Numbered from the stretch's first letter, positions 48,373-60,545 are shown. The stretch: DNA of 64,000 bases from Tanypteryx hageni (GCA_028673005.1 CM054116.1:27184473-27248472), one strand, 5' to 3'. Numbers and translations: made by a program. Notes: a model not told the origin generated them from the sequence alone.

Positions 48373-50060
48373 GTTTTCCTGGGATTCTAATTCCTAAACG
48401 AATGATATAAACAGTTTTAAAACGATTTCCTTGCTCGTATGATTGGTACTATTCGTATTGAATAAGATAAAATGACACGAAATTAAACCATTAGTTGATA
48501 AATAATTCATAATCGATTTCAGGTTTTTTAATTGAAAATTAATTTTTACTATATTTGTTGGATATATTTTGCATACAATTATATTGCTTAGGTTTGTATG
48601 TAAAGATGTGATTTTATTGGGAAATAGGAGTAAAAATGAAGTAACTACGCATTTTCTTAGAAATGTAATAAAAATTAATTTTTCCGATGTTGTGCCGTTT
48701 AACCTCTCAAGCGAGACTTTAATCTATGGCATTTAAAAGTCAGAGATATACAAATGCTCTAACTTTTCCTTATCTTTTGAGCTTATTTATAAAAACGTTA
48801 TTCGATTAAATTTATATCAGACATCTCATTTTACGTTATATTATACGACTCAATTGCAGTTCTTGTAAAATATTTCACGAAAATATTTGTAAATATTCAT
48901 CACTTTTAAAATTTCCGCGGTTTATTCCTTGTTCCCTCTATAACAGCCTGCACAGTTTGGTTACAGAAGAATGTTCACCCCACTGCCAGAGTGCTTCTTG
49001 CGTGTCCAAAGGACCTAACCCTCGAAGCCGAATCTACGCATTATTTTTGTAATGAATGAGTTTAAGACCGCGTTATAGGGTGATTCTCCCCTTTTGGAAA
49101 TAGAAAGTGAAACTCCAAAGAAAACGAAAAGGTGTGAGGACTGAGAAAGTATGGAATGCGATCCGCGGACTTGACAGTTTGAGACCCCCTACTTAAAGTG
49201 AAATTCTTGATTAATATATTCACTGATGTCTTTCAAAATTTGTAAAGAAATGAATTTAAATGAAAATAACACGCGCGCGTACACACATATACATAAGCAC
49301 ATAAAAACACGCGCATAAACATACGCACACACACAAATAAACACATAGAGACCAACTCAAATTGAAATACAAATATTTGAAATTGGCCAAAATATGTTTT
49401 ACAGCAAAACATAGCTTAATAACAAATCTGAAATTGCGGCAAAATAGTTCTAAATATGGAGCATATTTCATTAAGTTGGCGATATAAAGAGTATAGTCTT
49501 TGATTCGCGAATAAATGTGATTAATAAGTTAAGTTTTTACAGACTATTATGGCTAATTTAATACAATCAAACACTCATTTTGTGCAATGAATCAACCCTT
49601 ATGCTCCAGAAAAAATTTATTACCACTATCAAAATTTGAAAATTGCTATAAACATATTTGGGAGAAATGTCGACTATTTTAAATGTGCGACGTGAGTTTT
49701 AAAAATTGTGCTTATTTGCCCTGTTTTTCACTCACATTCTTATTTTATAAAAATAATTGCTAAATACGCAGAAATATTTACGCCTTCAACTCAACCGTAG
49801 TTTAAACAATTAACCATGAAATTTTCCCCACGAACCTTCTTAAATATTTCCGAATCGTAGTACTGTTATCTATTAGCAGTTTTGGTGGCAAAAGTATTAG
49901 CCTCCAATCTCGTACACACGTAATTCAGAAAACATCATCATCCAATTATCAGCGCCTTCGCAATTCCTCACATCATAAACACAAAGCAATAACATCGAAA
50001 AGCTCTCCGAAAATAAAAAAAATTGCGAATGTTGTACCATTTTTCAACCGATATTCCCAC
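48373..50060. other. AT-rich spacer
   Basis: Includes a (CA)-rich patch at ~49265-49350. Nothing recognised. Confidence 0.5.
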
Positions 50061-51270
50061 GTTTTTCTCTCCTTGTACTCCCATTTCCATCATTCATCTC
50101 CTATGCAGCTGACGGCTTCTGATTTTGACAGTGAAAGGGTGGCGTCAGAGGCGTGCAGAGCGCAGGTGTTAATCCTCCTCTATACCTGTCTCTTATTTAA
50201 CTCTTTCTCTCTCTTCCTCCCTCCTCTGGGAGATCTGTGTACTCGTGTAAATAGGATGGATGAAAAGGGAAAGGGCAGCGAGAGAGAAAGAATATCCCAA
50301 TGGAATAGAGAAAGAAAACACGAACTAGGTCGTCATGGAGGGGCGTGGTGGGCGACCGGGTGGCGGTTTACCCCCTTCTTATCTGCGGAACGGGCGACAT
50401 AAGCCGAAAAATTGCAAGGAATGCGTCGACGTATTGGAAAAACTCAAAATGTTGACGCGTTTTCCACGTTCCGTCCTCCCGTCGCGAAAAAGGTTTTCGT
50501 ATGGCGCGCACATTGCGAAATTGTTGCCGGAGGGAAAAAATAATAGAAAGGAGAGGATAACAGAATGCGCAAAAATGGGTGGTGGAAGGAGGTGGGGTGA
50601 AGGGAAAAGGAGGGGGAGGGGGTGGACGCGTGCTAGGCAAAGCGTCAGTAGGAAAATATGGAGGCAAGCGAATGGAGAGTTGGGAAAGGGGGAGAGCGCG
50701 TGGTCCGAAACAACCAGGCGTTGTTCCTCTTCCCTCCCTCCTCGAAACGAGATTAGTTTTAACGGGCGCGTTTGTTTGGTCACGTAAAAAAATCTCCATT
50801 TTCCATCTCTCGCTTCCCTGTAAGAGACGGTTTTTTTCATTCGCCGTGAATAAAAAGGATTAAAAGAACCACGACCAAGGAAAGTACTTTCTCGTTTGCG
50901 AGGGCCATGTCCTCCCTTATCTCAATTTGCGTAAGAGAAACATTAACGGAACGATTTTTTCCCTCTCATTTCGTTGTAGCAGAGGGCTGTGAGTGTTGGG
51001 GGTCGGAGGGACTTTGATCTCGCGCGTCACCTGCTCGTCTGTGCGCGGTCGTGCTCGCTGAGCCTGCGAAAGGAAAAGACGAGAGGATCGGGAGAGCGGA
51101 GCAATGCAGCCGCTCGCTTGGCAGAAGGATTTTGGATGAGAAATTATCCAGACTCGGTCCCGGTGGGCGCGGGGAGGGATCTGGATGGCGGAGGAGAGGG
51201 CGATTTGGCTAAGAAAAATGGAGAGTTTTGGCAAAGGGGCCGTGAGTGATTGAACTACGTCGAGCTTCAT
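50061..51270. other. GC- and CpG-richer block, purine-leaning
   Basis: Several frames of 85-155 codons are open on both strands at once (50335-50787 plus; 50368-50840 minus; 50989-51249 plus; 50917-51270 minus). This reflects low stop density, not proof of coding. It could be a promoter-proximal or first-exon region of a host gene; no core promoter or splice pattern convinced me. Confidence 0.4.
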
Positions 51271-53740
51271 CTTGTCGCGTTGCTTCTGCGTCTGTCTTAG
51301 TCTGGAAATGTTAATGCTGCATCACATTTCGCGCAAAAATTTCGAAAACGCTGGGAGCTTTTCAAACTTGATAGCTATCTACGGAGAGCCGCGACTGATA
51401 AATTGTAGCATTTTACTTAAAATTAAAAAGCGTATGCGTAGGAGTTATTTAGATAATTTTGAGTTTTACATAATTTATAACTTCTGATATTTATATTTTT
51501 TTCAAGTTAGTTGCAACCAGGCAATAAGATTGGCACAGTATTTTACCGCGAGAGTGCAGCACGAGGTTAACACCATTTAAACATGAGAATAAAATCTACT
51601 CAATTTGATAAATTAGAGCTCATCGAGTAAAATAAACAATGAGTGTTGTGATACTTGTACTTACTGCTTATACCTATGAACATTTAAAAATATTTTTTGC
51701 CATAACTGGAAATTTTACTATTAAAAATAAACAGATGTAAATTCGAAATAAGCAGTCTATTTTTGCCTTAGCGAATTAAACAAAAGAGTGAGTTTAAATG
51801 TGTTCTATTTCGTGACGTTGTCTCGGGAGGTTTGTAAAATTTTGTTTGACGCACTTAATACACTATACCGTTTTGACCATAAATGAAAGAGACGAATTTA
51901 TTAACCCCTACCCCGTAAATCATTTCGAGAAAGTTTGTAAGGAGGCGATGAAGGCGTTGTAAACTCCTTCCAAATCAATTGGAAGACGTCGGAAGCAGCG
52001 TTCTGGCAATGTTCCCAAGACGCTCCCTCATGGTTTACGGTCCTCCCACACACTTTGTCACCGGTACCCCCTTTCTCACTCGCCACGGAATCCGAAAACA
52101 TCCATTTTGAGTCAGGGACACTTTCTCAGGCAGGCGATTCCCCGGAGGCATTAAATTAATACGGAAAGGACCATGATGCTTGACTCGGATGCGATTATAC
52201 ACCATCGCGAGCCTACCCTAAAAAAAGCCGATTCTTTGAATTGCGATTTGTATGAATAAAATGTAAAAAGCTGTCTCTAGCGTTTTTTCACGGATTTAAG
52301 AATACAATACGATATTCTGATGCAGTTATTTCACCGGGAAAAATTTTGTCAAAGACAGTACCATGTGAAGTTGGAGGGCTAGTTCCGTAATGGATGTGAT
52401 GTGGAATTTAAAAAAATAAATCGCCATTTCATTTCTTAAAAAGCGGATAAGCTGGGCTGTGATTTGAAAATGAAAAATGTGAAATTATTATTTGCGACTG
52501 ATTTATTTAATTGCGATTGCAATAAAATTGGTTGGAATTAAATATTAAGCCAATAGGACTTAAAAACATAATCACTTTCTCAAAGGATTCCATAAAGAAT
52601 TTTTTAAATTTTACATCAAATCTCTCACATTTTTGCCTTTTACTTCACATTTAATTTTTCCACTGCATTGTAATTTTTTTAGATATAATCTTCTACATCA
52701 ATAAATAATAAAAAAAAAATTATTTATAAAAATTAATGTGATTTTAGGGTAGACTGTAATTGAAAGTTATCCTTTTGTTAAAAAAATACAAAATTTTCGG
52801 ACAGCTTTTTTATGTTTGACAGAAAAATTGAACGAGAACGTTGAATAGGAATTCAAATATATTCCAAAAGTAGTAATTAGCGGAATTAGTTTGCAGCATT
52901 CAGTATACTTTAAGTTCGTAATATGTATTGAATAGCAGTTTTCTCTATGTGCGGAGGAGGTAAAATAAATCATTCAATCATATTCATCGCTAGAAATACG
53001 TATACACAATAAATAAATAATATTCATCTACAAATACCACACCATAACTGCGTCAATAAATGTCCATAATAACACACGCCGGTCCAATTGTAATTTCAAG
53101 ATAATAGTATCAAGCAAGCATAAAAAACACGGCCAAATAATTAAATAAAATATCACACACTATGATTAAAATACCGCTTCATTCAATTAAGACAAAACAT
53201 GAAGGAATAAAAACTCACTATGCTAATAAAAAACAAATTGCTAAATATAGAAAAGTATTACATAGGTACTATATTAAATAGAAATTTAGTTTGCTTAATA
53301 ATGGAACGAAATTATATAAAACCTCGCAAGAATATGCAATCTAGATTAATAAATTCGTTCGGGAAATCAAATTACTCCGTAGCAATTAATGTCTTGTCAC
53401 ATAACATCCCACCAGTCCGAATATGTCAACAAGAATATCTGCACAGCACTGTGCCACATACACGCATACATCGGCTGTGTCATTAACACACTATCCCATA
53501 TTCATATCACCCTACGATACCCCATGTAATGATAAATGTCATACGATTCATCAATATATAAAAAATTTGCTACACATAGCCTATGCGATTACACATTTTA
53601 TGTCAGTATCATCAAAAACCTTATTATATAAGGTAACTCATACTACGAGTAAATGATTCATGTAACATCGACAACCTAAAGTATTTTCACGGATCACTAA
53701 AAATTCCAAAAAAATATCTCACCGTATATATTACACGTCG
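51271..53740. other. AT-rich spacer
   Basis: A less AT-rich island at ~51930-52140 holds a 66-codon minus-strand frame without known motif. Nothing else recognised. Confidence 0.5.
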
Positions 53741-53975
53741 CCCATGCGTAAGAGCATGATGGATCTCCTCTTGCCTGCACTGCACTTTCCTCCTGGCTCC
53801 ACAGCGCCACTCCGCGCCGACCTCGCCGTCGTAGCAATCGGTGTCTTGTTCATCGCTGCAATATCCCTCGATGTCCCGTACCTCTCTCTTGTCGCTCGAT
53901 ATCCCAGGCTATTTGTCCCGCGGTGCCTGTCCTATTCACTGCTGCACATTGACTTCCTGTCAGCCATTTAATGTC
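53741..53975. other. Compositionally distinct GC-rich island
   Basis: About 235 bases much richer in GC than the AT-rich flanks. Both strands are largely open: a 75-codon plus frame (53744-53971), and a minus frame that starts at an ATG near 53967, meets a TAG after 11 codons, then continues for about 70 codons with an acidic DIEGYCSDEQDTDCYDGEV stretch. I do not recognise either product. It may be a piece of a mobile element or an exon relic. Confidence 0.35.
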
Positions 53976-54117
53976 TGATGAACTATTTTTGTAGGATGGA
54001 ATTTAACTGCTATTTAATCTGAAATTAACTCGTTGTGTGTCCGACGACTTAAATTGTGCGCGACAAAGATTTTAGAAATATTTGGAAATATTCTAGGTTG
54101 TATTTATATCTACACCT

Positions 54118-54151
54118 GAAAATAGATTCCGTTCTTATAGAATCTATTTTC
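54118..54151. repeat. 12-bp perfect hairpin before the ribozyme-like motif
   Basis: GAAAATAGATTC and GAATCTATTTTC are perfect inverses with a 10-base loop. It ends eight bases before the hammerhead-like helix I. Confidence 0.85.
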
Positions 54152-54157
54152 GGTGAA

Positions 54158-54206
54158 CTACCACTGAAGACGGCTGCTTTGTAGCCGAAATGCGAATATG
54201 GTATTT
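54158..54206 (+). ncRNA. Hammerhead-like ribozyme, best-formed copy
   Basis: All parts can be traced. Helix I: TACCA (54159-54163) pairs with TGGTA (54199-54203), five pairs. Core CTGAAGA (54164-54170) fits CUGANGA, where the seventh base is free. Helix II: GGCT/AGCC with a seven-base loop, after one extra C. Core GAAA is at 54187-54190. Helix III: AT/AT closed by GCGA, a GNRA tetraloop, counting the last core A. Cleavage would follow A54198, obeying the UH rule. Small-helix-III hammerheads are known from Penelope-like retroelements. No element ends or reverse transcriptase are seen around it. Confidence 0.58.
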
Positions 54207-54244
54207 ACAAACTTGTTGTGGCTATTGGAGATACCCGAGACGAG

Positions 54245-54706
54245 CATTTTTAAAGTGCTTGTTCTTGAATTTTTTCAATTATAAGTTGCATGAAGAAGGT
54301 ATTAAGAAGACCGATTAACGTTCCATTTTTGCCTCACTTTGCTATAGGGACAGGAACATTATATAAAACCAATATGAAACGTTTTACCGTGGTTTGTGGA
54401 TGTTATGGAATATCCAGTCAACGTATCGATCCTTTACTCCGGCCGTGCAAACGATCCGTTGATACATAATAATGAATTCCGATTCACTAAAGGTCCGATT
54501 TGACCCGTTCTGCCTATCCATGACAAGGTCTCATATCTTAACAGGTAGTTCTGGAAAGAACTAATTCGCCTACTTTCCTTTCAATACAATTTTAATATTA
54601 AACAAGTGGGTTTCCCGTGGTACAGAAGTGCTTTTCGTCAAATTCGTATTAGTATAATCGTATAGTAATATATTGGCTTTGAAATCAGAAAATTATTTTT
54701 CTTTAT
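54245..54706. other. AT-rich spacer
   Basis: Nothing recognised. Confidence 0.5.
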
Positions 54707-55583
54707 ATTGTGGTAGCCCTGCTTTATTGATCCGTTCTAAACATATTCATCTCGTTTTCCCATTCTATACTTGCCCTACAAATGTAATTTCTTTGAAATC
54801 CGTTCAGAAAATACCTTCGAAATTCACAGTTACGGAAAACTTCTAACCTTGATATTGTGGTAGCCCTGTTTAGTCAACCCTGTTGAAATAAGATATTTTT
54901 GTTATTTTTTATATTAAGATTAAATACACTATATTTGGTTAAAATCCATTATGTCAGTTCTCTAGAAATACGTGTAAATAAATATTATTTAACTTTTTAT
55001 TGTGGTAGTCCTGCTCTATAGCTCCACTTAAAACATCTTGATTTCATTTTGGTATGTTTTTTAAATCTTATATAGAAAATGTAATTGAAATCCGTTCAGC
55101 AAATTCCTTTCAAATCTTTACTTATAAAAAGAGTTTAATTTGTAATTGTGTAACCCCTGTTTGGTTGAATCGGTTTAAATACACTAATATGCTTTTGTAT
55201 ATATGTTTATATAATAAGTATTAAATTTGGTTAAAGTTGATGCGGACAGTTCAACATAAATAGGTGAAAAATAATATTTTTATTCATTGTATTGTGGCAG
55301 CCCTGATTTATATATCCATGCTAAACATCCTGATTTTGTTATTTTATGTTGCACATCTACTTTATACAAAGTTTCGCTGAAGTCGGTGGGCCAATTCCTT
55401 CCAAATTCCTAATTACAGAAAAGGTTATCTTTGCAATTTTGGCACCCCTACTGAGTAGATCCGGTCCAAATATGTCATTTTGTTCATTAATATATGTGCA
55501 TATTCTATGAACTTAATTTAGTTGAAATCGGTTCATTTATGAAGAAGATGTTACACACTCACGGACACCGAGGCGATCTCATA
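54707..55583 (+). repeat. Six-unit tandem array, ~146-bp period
   Basis: Units begin with ATTGTGGTAGCCCTG or variants at 54707, 54854, 54999, 55145, 55291 and 55436, spacings of 147, 145, 146, 146 and 145 bases. Each continues with a T/A-rich body. A TTGAAATCCGTTCAG-like segment lies about 90-100 bases in and is clearest in units 1, 3, 5 and 6. Odd units resemble each other more than the even ones, hinting at a ~292-base higher-order unit. Divergence between units is high, so the array is old. The last unit runs into a hairpin end shared with a repeat near 60.3 kb. Confidence 0.75.
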
Positions 55584-55614
55584 AGACTACTTTCCATTTT
55601 TTGGAAAGGAGACT
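55584..55614 (+). repeat. Terminal hairpin of the array repeat
   Basis: AGACTACTTTCC and GGAAAGGAGACT pair at 10 of 12 positions. It follows CACACTCACGGACACCG. The same layout, inverted, lies at 60286-60360. Confidence 0.65.
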
Positions 55615-56069
55615 AAAAATGTGATTGTAACCGACCTAATCGGAAAAGTAATTGAGAAATTTAAAATAAAATTTATAAATTCAGCCAAATATATTAAATT
55701 TAAATTAAACACGGATACAAAATTTTTATTTTTAGTTTGCTAGCGGCTACGCTACATTGCTAAAGACAACTTTAACCTTTGAATTAGAATTAATTACTGG
55801 ACTATTTCACAGTTTTTACTTGAATGCCGGTAGAGTCATCGGCCAAACACGGATCTCATTTCTAAGTGAAATCTACTAGTCTTTCCACATGTGCACATAA
55901 GGAAAGCTTGTTAATGCTTCCTGTAGGAGGAAACAATATCGTTGCCTCGTTCGCTGTTAGTACAAACTCTTGGAACGGTGGTTCCAGTGAACGGTAATGA
56001 CTCCTAAACAAGCTAATAAACACGCGAAGATAGAAGGCACCCGCTGGTGTGTTGCTATTATTAAAGTTA
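55615..56069. other. AT-rich spacer
   Basis: Nothing recognised. Confidence 0.5.
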
Positions 56070-56077
56070 TTCTACGC

Positions 56078-57228
56078 CAATGGTGGTCAAACGTTTATTT
56101 TAGGGTGCCAATCTCAAACAGGAAAGATATCAACATGCCAAAAGTAATATGAAAAAAGTATTATAATTCCATGAAAATATAGTAGTGATAAAAAACTACA
56201 AGAAATTTTGAATTTCTCACAAATATCACAGCGTATTAACTGTAATGCAAGCTTTGTTTTGTTATTACAAAAATATTTGAAATTTAAATTTAATTAAATG
56301 TTTGATTTATTGATTGACCCTCGAGTTGCCTCATTTTAATCAATTAGTCAAGTTGTGGTTGAAAATTTGTAGTTTGTAATCTTACAAGATTTCTAAGGTC
56401 ACCAGTAAGTCGAATACGCTGTTCGTTTTTATAAGTTTTATTGCTGAAAATGTTTCTTCACATGCAATGGCAAATCAATTAGTATCTTAGACTATATAAC
56501 TATTGCACCAGCAAAATAATAAATTGTATCAAAACAGTGATGAGACTTCATATACCATTTTAAATTAATTCGTTTAAATAGCTCACTTGATTAGTCTTAA
56601 AGCAATTAAAGTTGATCAAAACTAATTAAATTAATACCACTAAAGTTAACTAACTTCTTCACAGCATGAATGCACGGATAAAAATAAACTGGTCTTTACT
56701 CCCCTCCTTCGGAAAAATCAAAAACAGTTACTTTATTCAAGTACATACACTATAACATTTGCCGATCTGTAGGTGCAGAGTTCAATCTTAACTGTCGTAT
56801 GTGATATGATACTGTGTGGATAATAATCTATGAAGCTTGAAATCTTTCGCCTCGTTTGTCTTTTTATAGAATGTTTCTCCTTAATTTTCGAGAAACGCAT
56901 TAAAAAAAATGTTTTTAAGTTTCTTGAGAAATACAAAGTTTAATGGACGGGCTCCTCTTGTATAGAGAAAACGAATTCTTCACTAGAAGTAAACAATTTT
57001 TTCAAGAAGTTAGACAATCTCAAGAACTGAACAATTTAGTCACCTTCAGTATAATTCTTGGGATTGAAGAGGATATGACATTAAAAAAATAATTTCGCTA
57101 CGAAGTCATCCCGCATATTCCTCTTCATTAATTCTGTTAACACATACATACACATTTAAAATTTTTTTGCAGTGCCACATGGAATAACTTGGCGTGATGA
57201 CACCCTTGCAGCACATTGACCACCACTG
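56078..57228 (-). mobile_element. hAT element, decayed, ~1.15 kb
   Basis: Terminal inverted repeats CAATGGTGGTCAA (56078-56090) and, read inward from 57228, CAGTGGTGGTCAA match at 12 of 13 bases. The flanks TTCTACGC (56070-56077) and GTCTACGC (57229-57236) form an 8-bp target duplication with one mismatch, the size made by hAT transposases. A transposase C-terminal remnant lies inside on the minus strand (56344-56471), close to the left end. The rest is AT-rich and without open frames. Confidence 0.85.
56344..56471 (-). pseudogene. hAT transposase C-terminal (dimerisation domain) remnant
   Basis: The minus strand reads AIACEETFSAIKLIKTN, then after a frameshift IRLTGDLRNLVRLQT and a short tail ending in TAA at 56344-56346. 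This is the C-terminal dimerisation domain of hAT transposases (C.E..FS..K.IK.....L.D..L..L..L), as I recall the pattern. The frameshift and upstream stops show it is dead. The catalytic residues lie in sequence that is lost or unreadable. Confidence 0.7.
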
Positions 57229-57236
57229 GTCTACGC

Positions 57237-57699
57237 TAAATTCTAGCCAGTATTCAACCAAATGTATTGCGACTGAGGCTTACCCTCATTTCGGAAGACG
57301 CAATATCGAAGACACATGCAGTGTATTCTAAGACGGAATGCGAGAGGGTATAAGTTAGTTTGAAATGAATGAATAAATAAATAAAAACGAGATAGCAATC
57401 AGCCTCGCTGGTTCAACCAGAAAGTAGAGAGCGTCCTTTGGGTAAGAAGAACTACTTTTAAATAAGCCAAGGATATAAATAAGTGCTAAAACAAAATTTT
57501 AGAGAATTATGTTCCAAAATCAAAGTGATAATGCGTATTGCGCGTATTACTACTTTAATAATGTGATACAGCTATCGTTGGTAGACGGTAGCGTGATATA
57601 TGGCCTAGGTTGCTTACGCAGAGAGAGCTTAGAAGAGCTGTACTTTGGTTGCCGAGGACATTGGGTCGTCAACACAATGTAGTTAATTAGTATTATGCG
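57237..57699. other. Spacer
   Basis: Nothing recognised. Confidence 0.5.
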
Positions 57700-57780
57700 T
57701 TGTTAAGCGCGGAGTTTCTTAAGGCGCGGGGCCCTAAGCGCGCGCCTTTTGCCGCTAGAGGGAAATCCACAACTGATTCT
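57700..57780 (-). mobile_element. GC-rich hAT-type MITE tip (fragment)
   Basis: The minus strand reads CAGTTGTGGATTTCCC from ~57776, then a GC-rich stretch with TTAGGGCCCCGCG. It resembles the tips of the MITEs at 44108 and 45875. The partner end was not found. Confidence 0.35.
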
Positions 57781-57921
57781 ACGTACAAGCATCAGGAAAT
57801 GAGAAAATCTGTTGACATGGAAACGAGTTCAATGCTTTCAATCGTTAACTACTTTTAAATAGGAAATGAGAGGGGGAAGAGAAAGGAAGAGATAAAGAGA
57901 GAAATAAAAAACGCGTGTAAT
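57781..57921. other. Short spacer
   Basis: Purine-rich patch near 57870-57905; nothing else. Confidence 0.5.
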
Positions 57922-58689
57922 TATGGTTACCATATTTTTTAATCTTACTTTTTAGACAACAGAACACAAAAATCCGGACGAAACCCGGACTTTTAAGATT
58001 CAACTTTTTAAGCACAAAAAATTGTACTGTGGTGTTGTATCAATAAAGGAAATATAATTAAATATTATTAAAGTAAATTGTCGAGCGTAAATGTTTTTAT
58101 TACTTAAACATTTACGCATAAAAACATCATAAAATACAATAATACTTAAAATGTCATGCGTTATTATGTCTTGTTATCCGAAATATAATAATTCTGTCGG
58201 TGCAGACTAAATATGTAAATAATATATGGGAGTATACAACATTTAATACATACCTATCTTGAATAATATAATACAAAAATATAAACTCTAAACCTAAGTT
58301 TACCAATTAACTGTGAAATAAAAGTTAAACTGATTATTAAGGAATATGACACATTATATTATTACCGCGGTTTGCGGATCGACTTATTTACAAATTTGAA
58401 GCAAAATGGCATAGTAATGTGTCAAAAATAATATTTAACATCTCACGATATAATTAGGGATAAAACGCTAAAATCACAAACTGCAATACCGAAACAAATT
58501 GTGTAGACGAATTCTTGAATGCTACGACTACTAAAAATATTTCCCATAAATTAACGTAAACAACATAAAAAACGTACAATAGAAGGAAATAATCAAATTC
58601 CGGACAGGTGTAAAAATCCCGCCCGGACGTCCCCGGACACCCTAAAAGAGTGGAAATATCCGGGAAAAACCGGACGTCTGTTAACCCTA
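57922..58689. mobile_element. hAT-like MITE, 768 bp, with 8-bp duplications
   Basis: Left end TATGGTTACCATA and right end, read inward, TAGGGTTAACAGA match at 10 of 13 bases. Flanks CGTGTAAT (57914-57921) and CGTGAAAT (58690-58697) form an 8-bp target duplication with one mismatch. Subterminal CCGGAC repeats occur near both ends (about 57983-58000 and 58600-58675). The interior is AT-rich without coding capacity. Confidence 0.75.
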
Positions 58690-58697
58690 CGTGAAAT

Positions 58698-60269
58698 GAA
58701 CAAACAAGATGAAAGGTTGAAAGCTATTTTATTGGAATTTTATAGCATGATTCGATTATTGTAATATAAAATGATTCAATAAGTTTATTTTAATACTATT
58801 TTTTAAATAATAAATATTTCCTATAGAAGTTAATGTTTTTAGTCCTTTACCTTATCTCCTTTCCCCGTTACATCCAATTGACAAGGAACGTTGCAACGGG
58901 GAGACTAGTATATATTTCATTTTTACTCTCTTCAGCAAAAATTATGCACATGAGATCAAATTTTCCTATGGCCTATGTGTTTTTTATTTTGCAGTGTTTT
59001 CTTCAAGTCAAAAAATAAAATAATATAGAGTCAACGATCGATAAATTACTCCTGAGACTGCAAAATACTGCTAACTGCTAAATAATGCTAACATGTGCAT
59101 GTATGCTTATATATGTTTTCATAGACGCGGAATTTATATTTAACCATTAACTCTCTTTCGATTTTATGTGTGGAAACTTTTCGGTTATATCTATTATTTT
59201 TTGAACATAAAATGTTTTGATACAATGTTACATTTACTGAAATAGTTTTTAAATGATTTAAATGCTATCGCCCGTTATTTTCCATCCGAAGTCATTGGTG
59301 GGCTAGCGTGACTGTTTGACATTACTTAGGTAGGAAATTACAACTCTGCTATCGGCAAGGATCTAATGAAGACATTTTGGATATAGTGCCGGTCATCCTT
59401 TTCTGGGTGAATTTAACACGAATGTGTTCTTTGAGAGCAATATTTCAGCAAATTTTTAACTTCGTCTTTTCTTTTAATATTAGCAAATTGAGGAAAACTT
59501 TTCACCTAATTGTAATTTAATCTGTCTCCACTGGGTTTCCATTGTCTATATTAGACAGTCATTAATAGAAAAAATAAAATTGAACATCTTAAATGAAGTA
59601 TGGCAGTGTTTATTTGGTATTACGTCCATTTCTGAATACACATACGTAATATAAAAAATGTATTTTATGTTTATGTCAATCATACAAGTCGACGAACATC
59701 TATATTTATTTTCTGTAACTGACGCAGCAGCCCTCCTACGTGACGTATTTTTATTCGATTTCACTAATTAGATTTTGGAGAGCTCATTACGGTAAAATAA
59801 ATGATTACAGTGCAATGGAAGTTTCTTAATGTGAAGAATTTTCCTAAGATTGTCAACCCTATGTTCATCTATTATAGTAAAATACCGTATAATTCAACTC
59901 TTTGTTTCTCTTTGAATACTCTTTACGATAATCAGATGTCGAAAGTTCAGCTCTCTTGGTTAATAAAATATTTCTGCGTGGAAACCTCAATAGAGATCTC
60001 TAACTTGAATAATTATTCCCTATATTCCATGTATCTCTCAACATAGGACTTAAAATTTCCACCAGGAAAAATTTCACCGCTTATTTTTTTACGCACTTTG
60101 GTTTCCATGCATTTCTCTGCTTATCCTCTCCATTGAGGTTCAACCTGAAAGAGCGCTTCCTTTTTCTGCACGTTCACCTCATTAAATTCATGGTTTACTT
60201 CGTTTTTCATAACCGCTATTTCCACGTCAGATGTACTAATTCTTAGAAAGTAAACCTCTACTTTTTCGC
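58698..60269. other. AT-rich spacer
   Basis: Short frames (61-81 codons) lack motifs. Nothing recognised. Confidence 0.5.
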
Positions 60270-60545
60270 GATATTCTTAGTTTTTAGCCTACTTTCCAGA
60301 ATGGAAATAGGCTTATAGTTTTATCGCTGTGTCTGTCTGTCCGCCCCCCCCCCCCCACCGATTAACTTTTGAACCAATGGACCGATTCTCATGAAACTTG
60401 GTGAAAATCTCTTGTTACATGGGCCGAGATTTCGAGGATTGTTTTTGTTGCGAAGATTGAAGTTCCGGGTTTGATTCCAGGAACTATCCTTCCGATTTGA
60501 TTTACATGGGAAATCTGAAATTCTTCGAGCAGGGTATTTTTTTTG
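60270..60545 (-). repeat. Dispersed repeat with the same hairpin end as the 146-bp array
   Basis: On the minus strand it reads GAGAATCGGTCCATTGG, a C/G homopolymer, CGGACAGACAGACACAG, then the hairpin AGCCTATTTCC/GGAAAGTAGGCT (60286-60313) and AAAAACTAAG. The last array unit at 55436-55614 has the same order: GAAATCGGTTCA, CGGACACCGAG, hairpin, AAAAATG. Such GTCTGTCTGTCCG-flanked repeats are common in arthropods; the class is unknown to me. A B-box-like GGTTTGATTCC near 60467 may be chance. Confidence 0.55.

Noticed and set aside
50335..50840. Frames of 143-153 codons on both strands
   Set aside because: Opposite-strand frames are equally open and no domain is visible; GC-richer composition lowers stop density.
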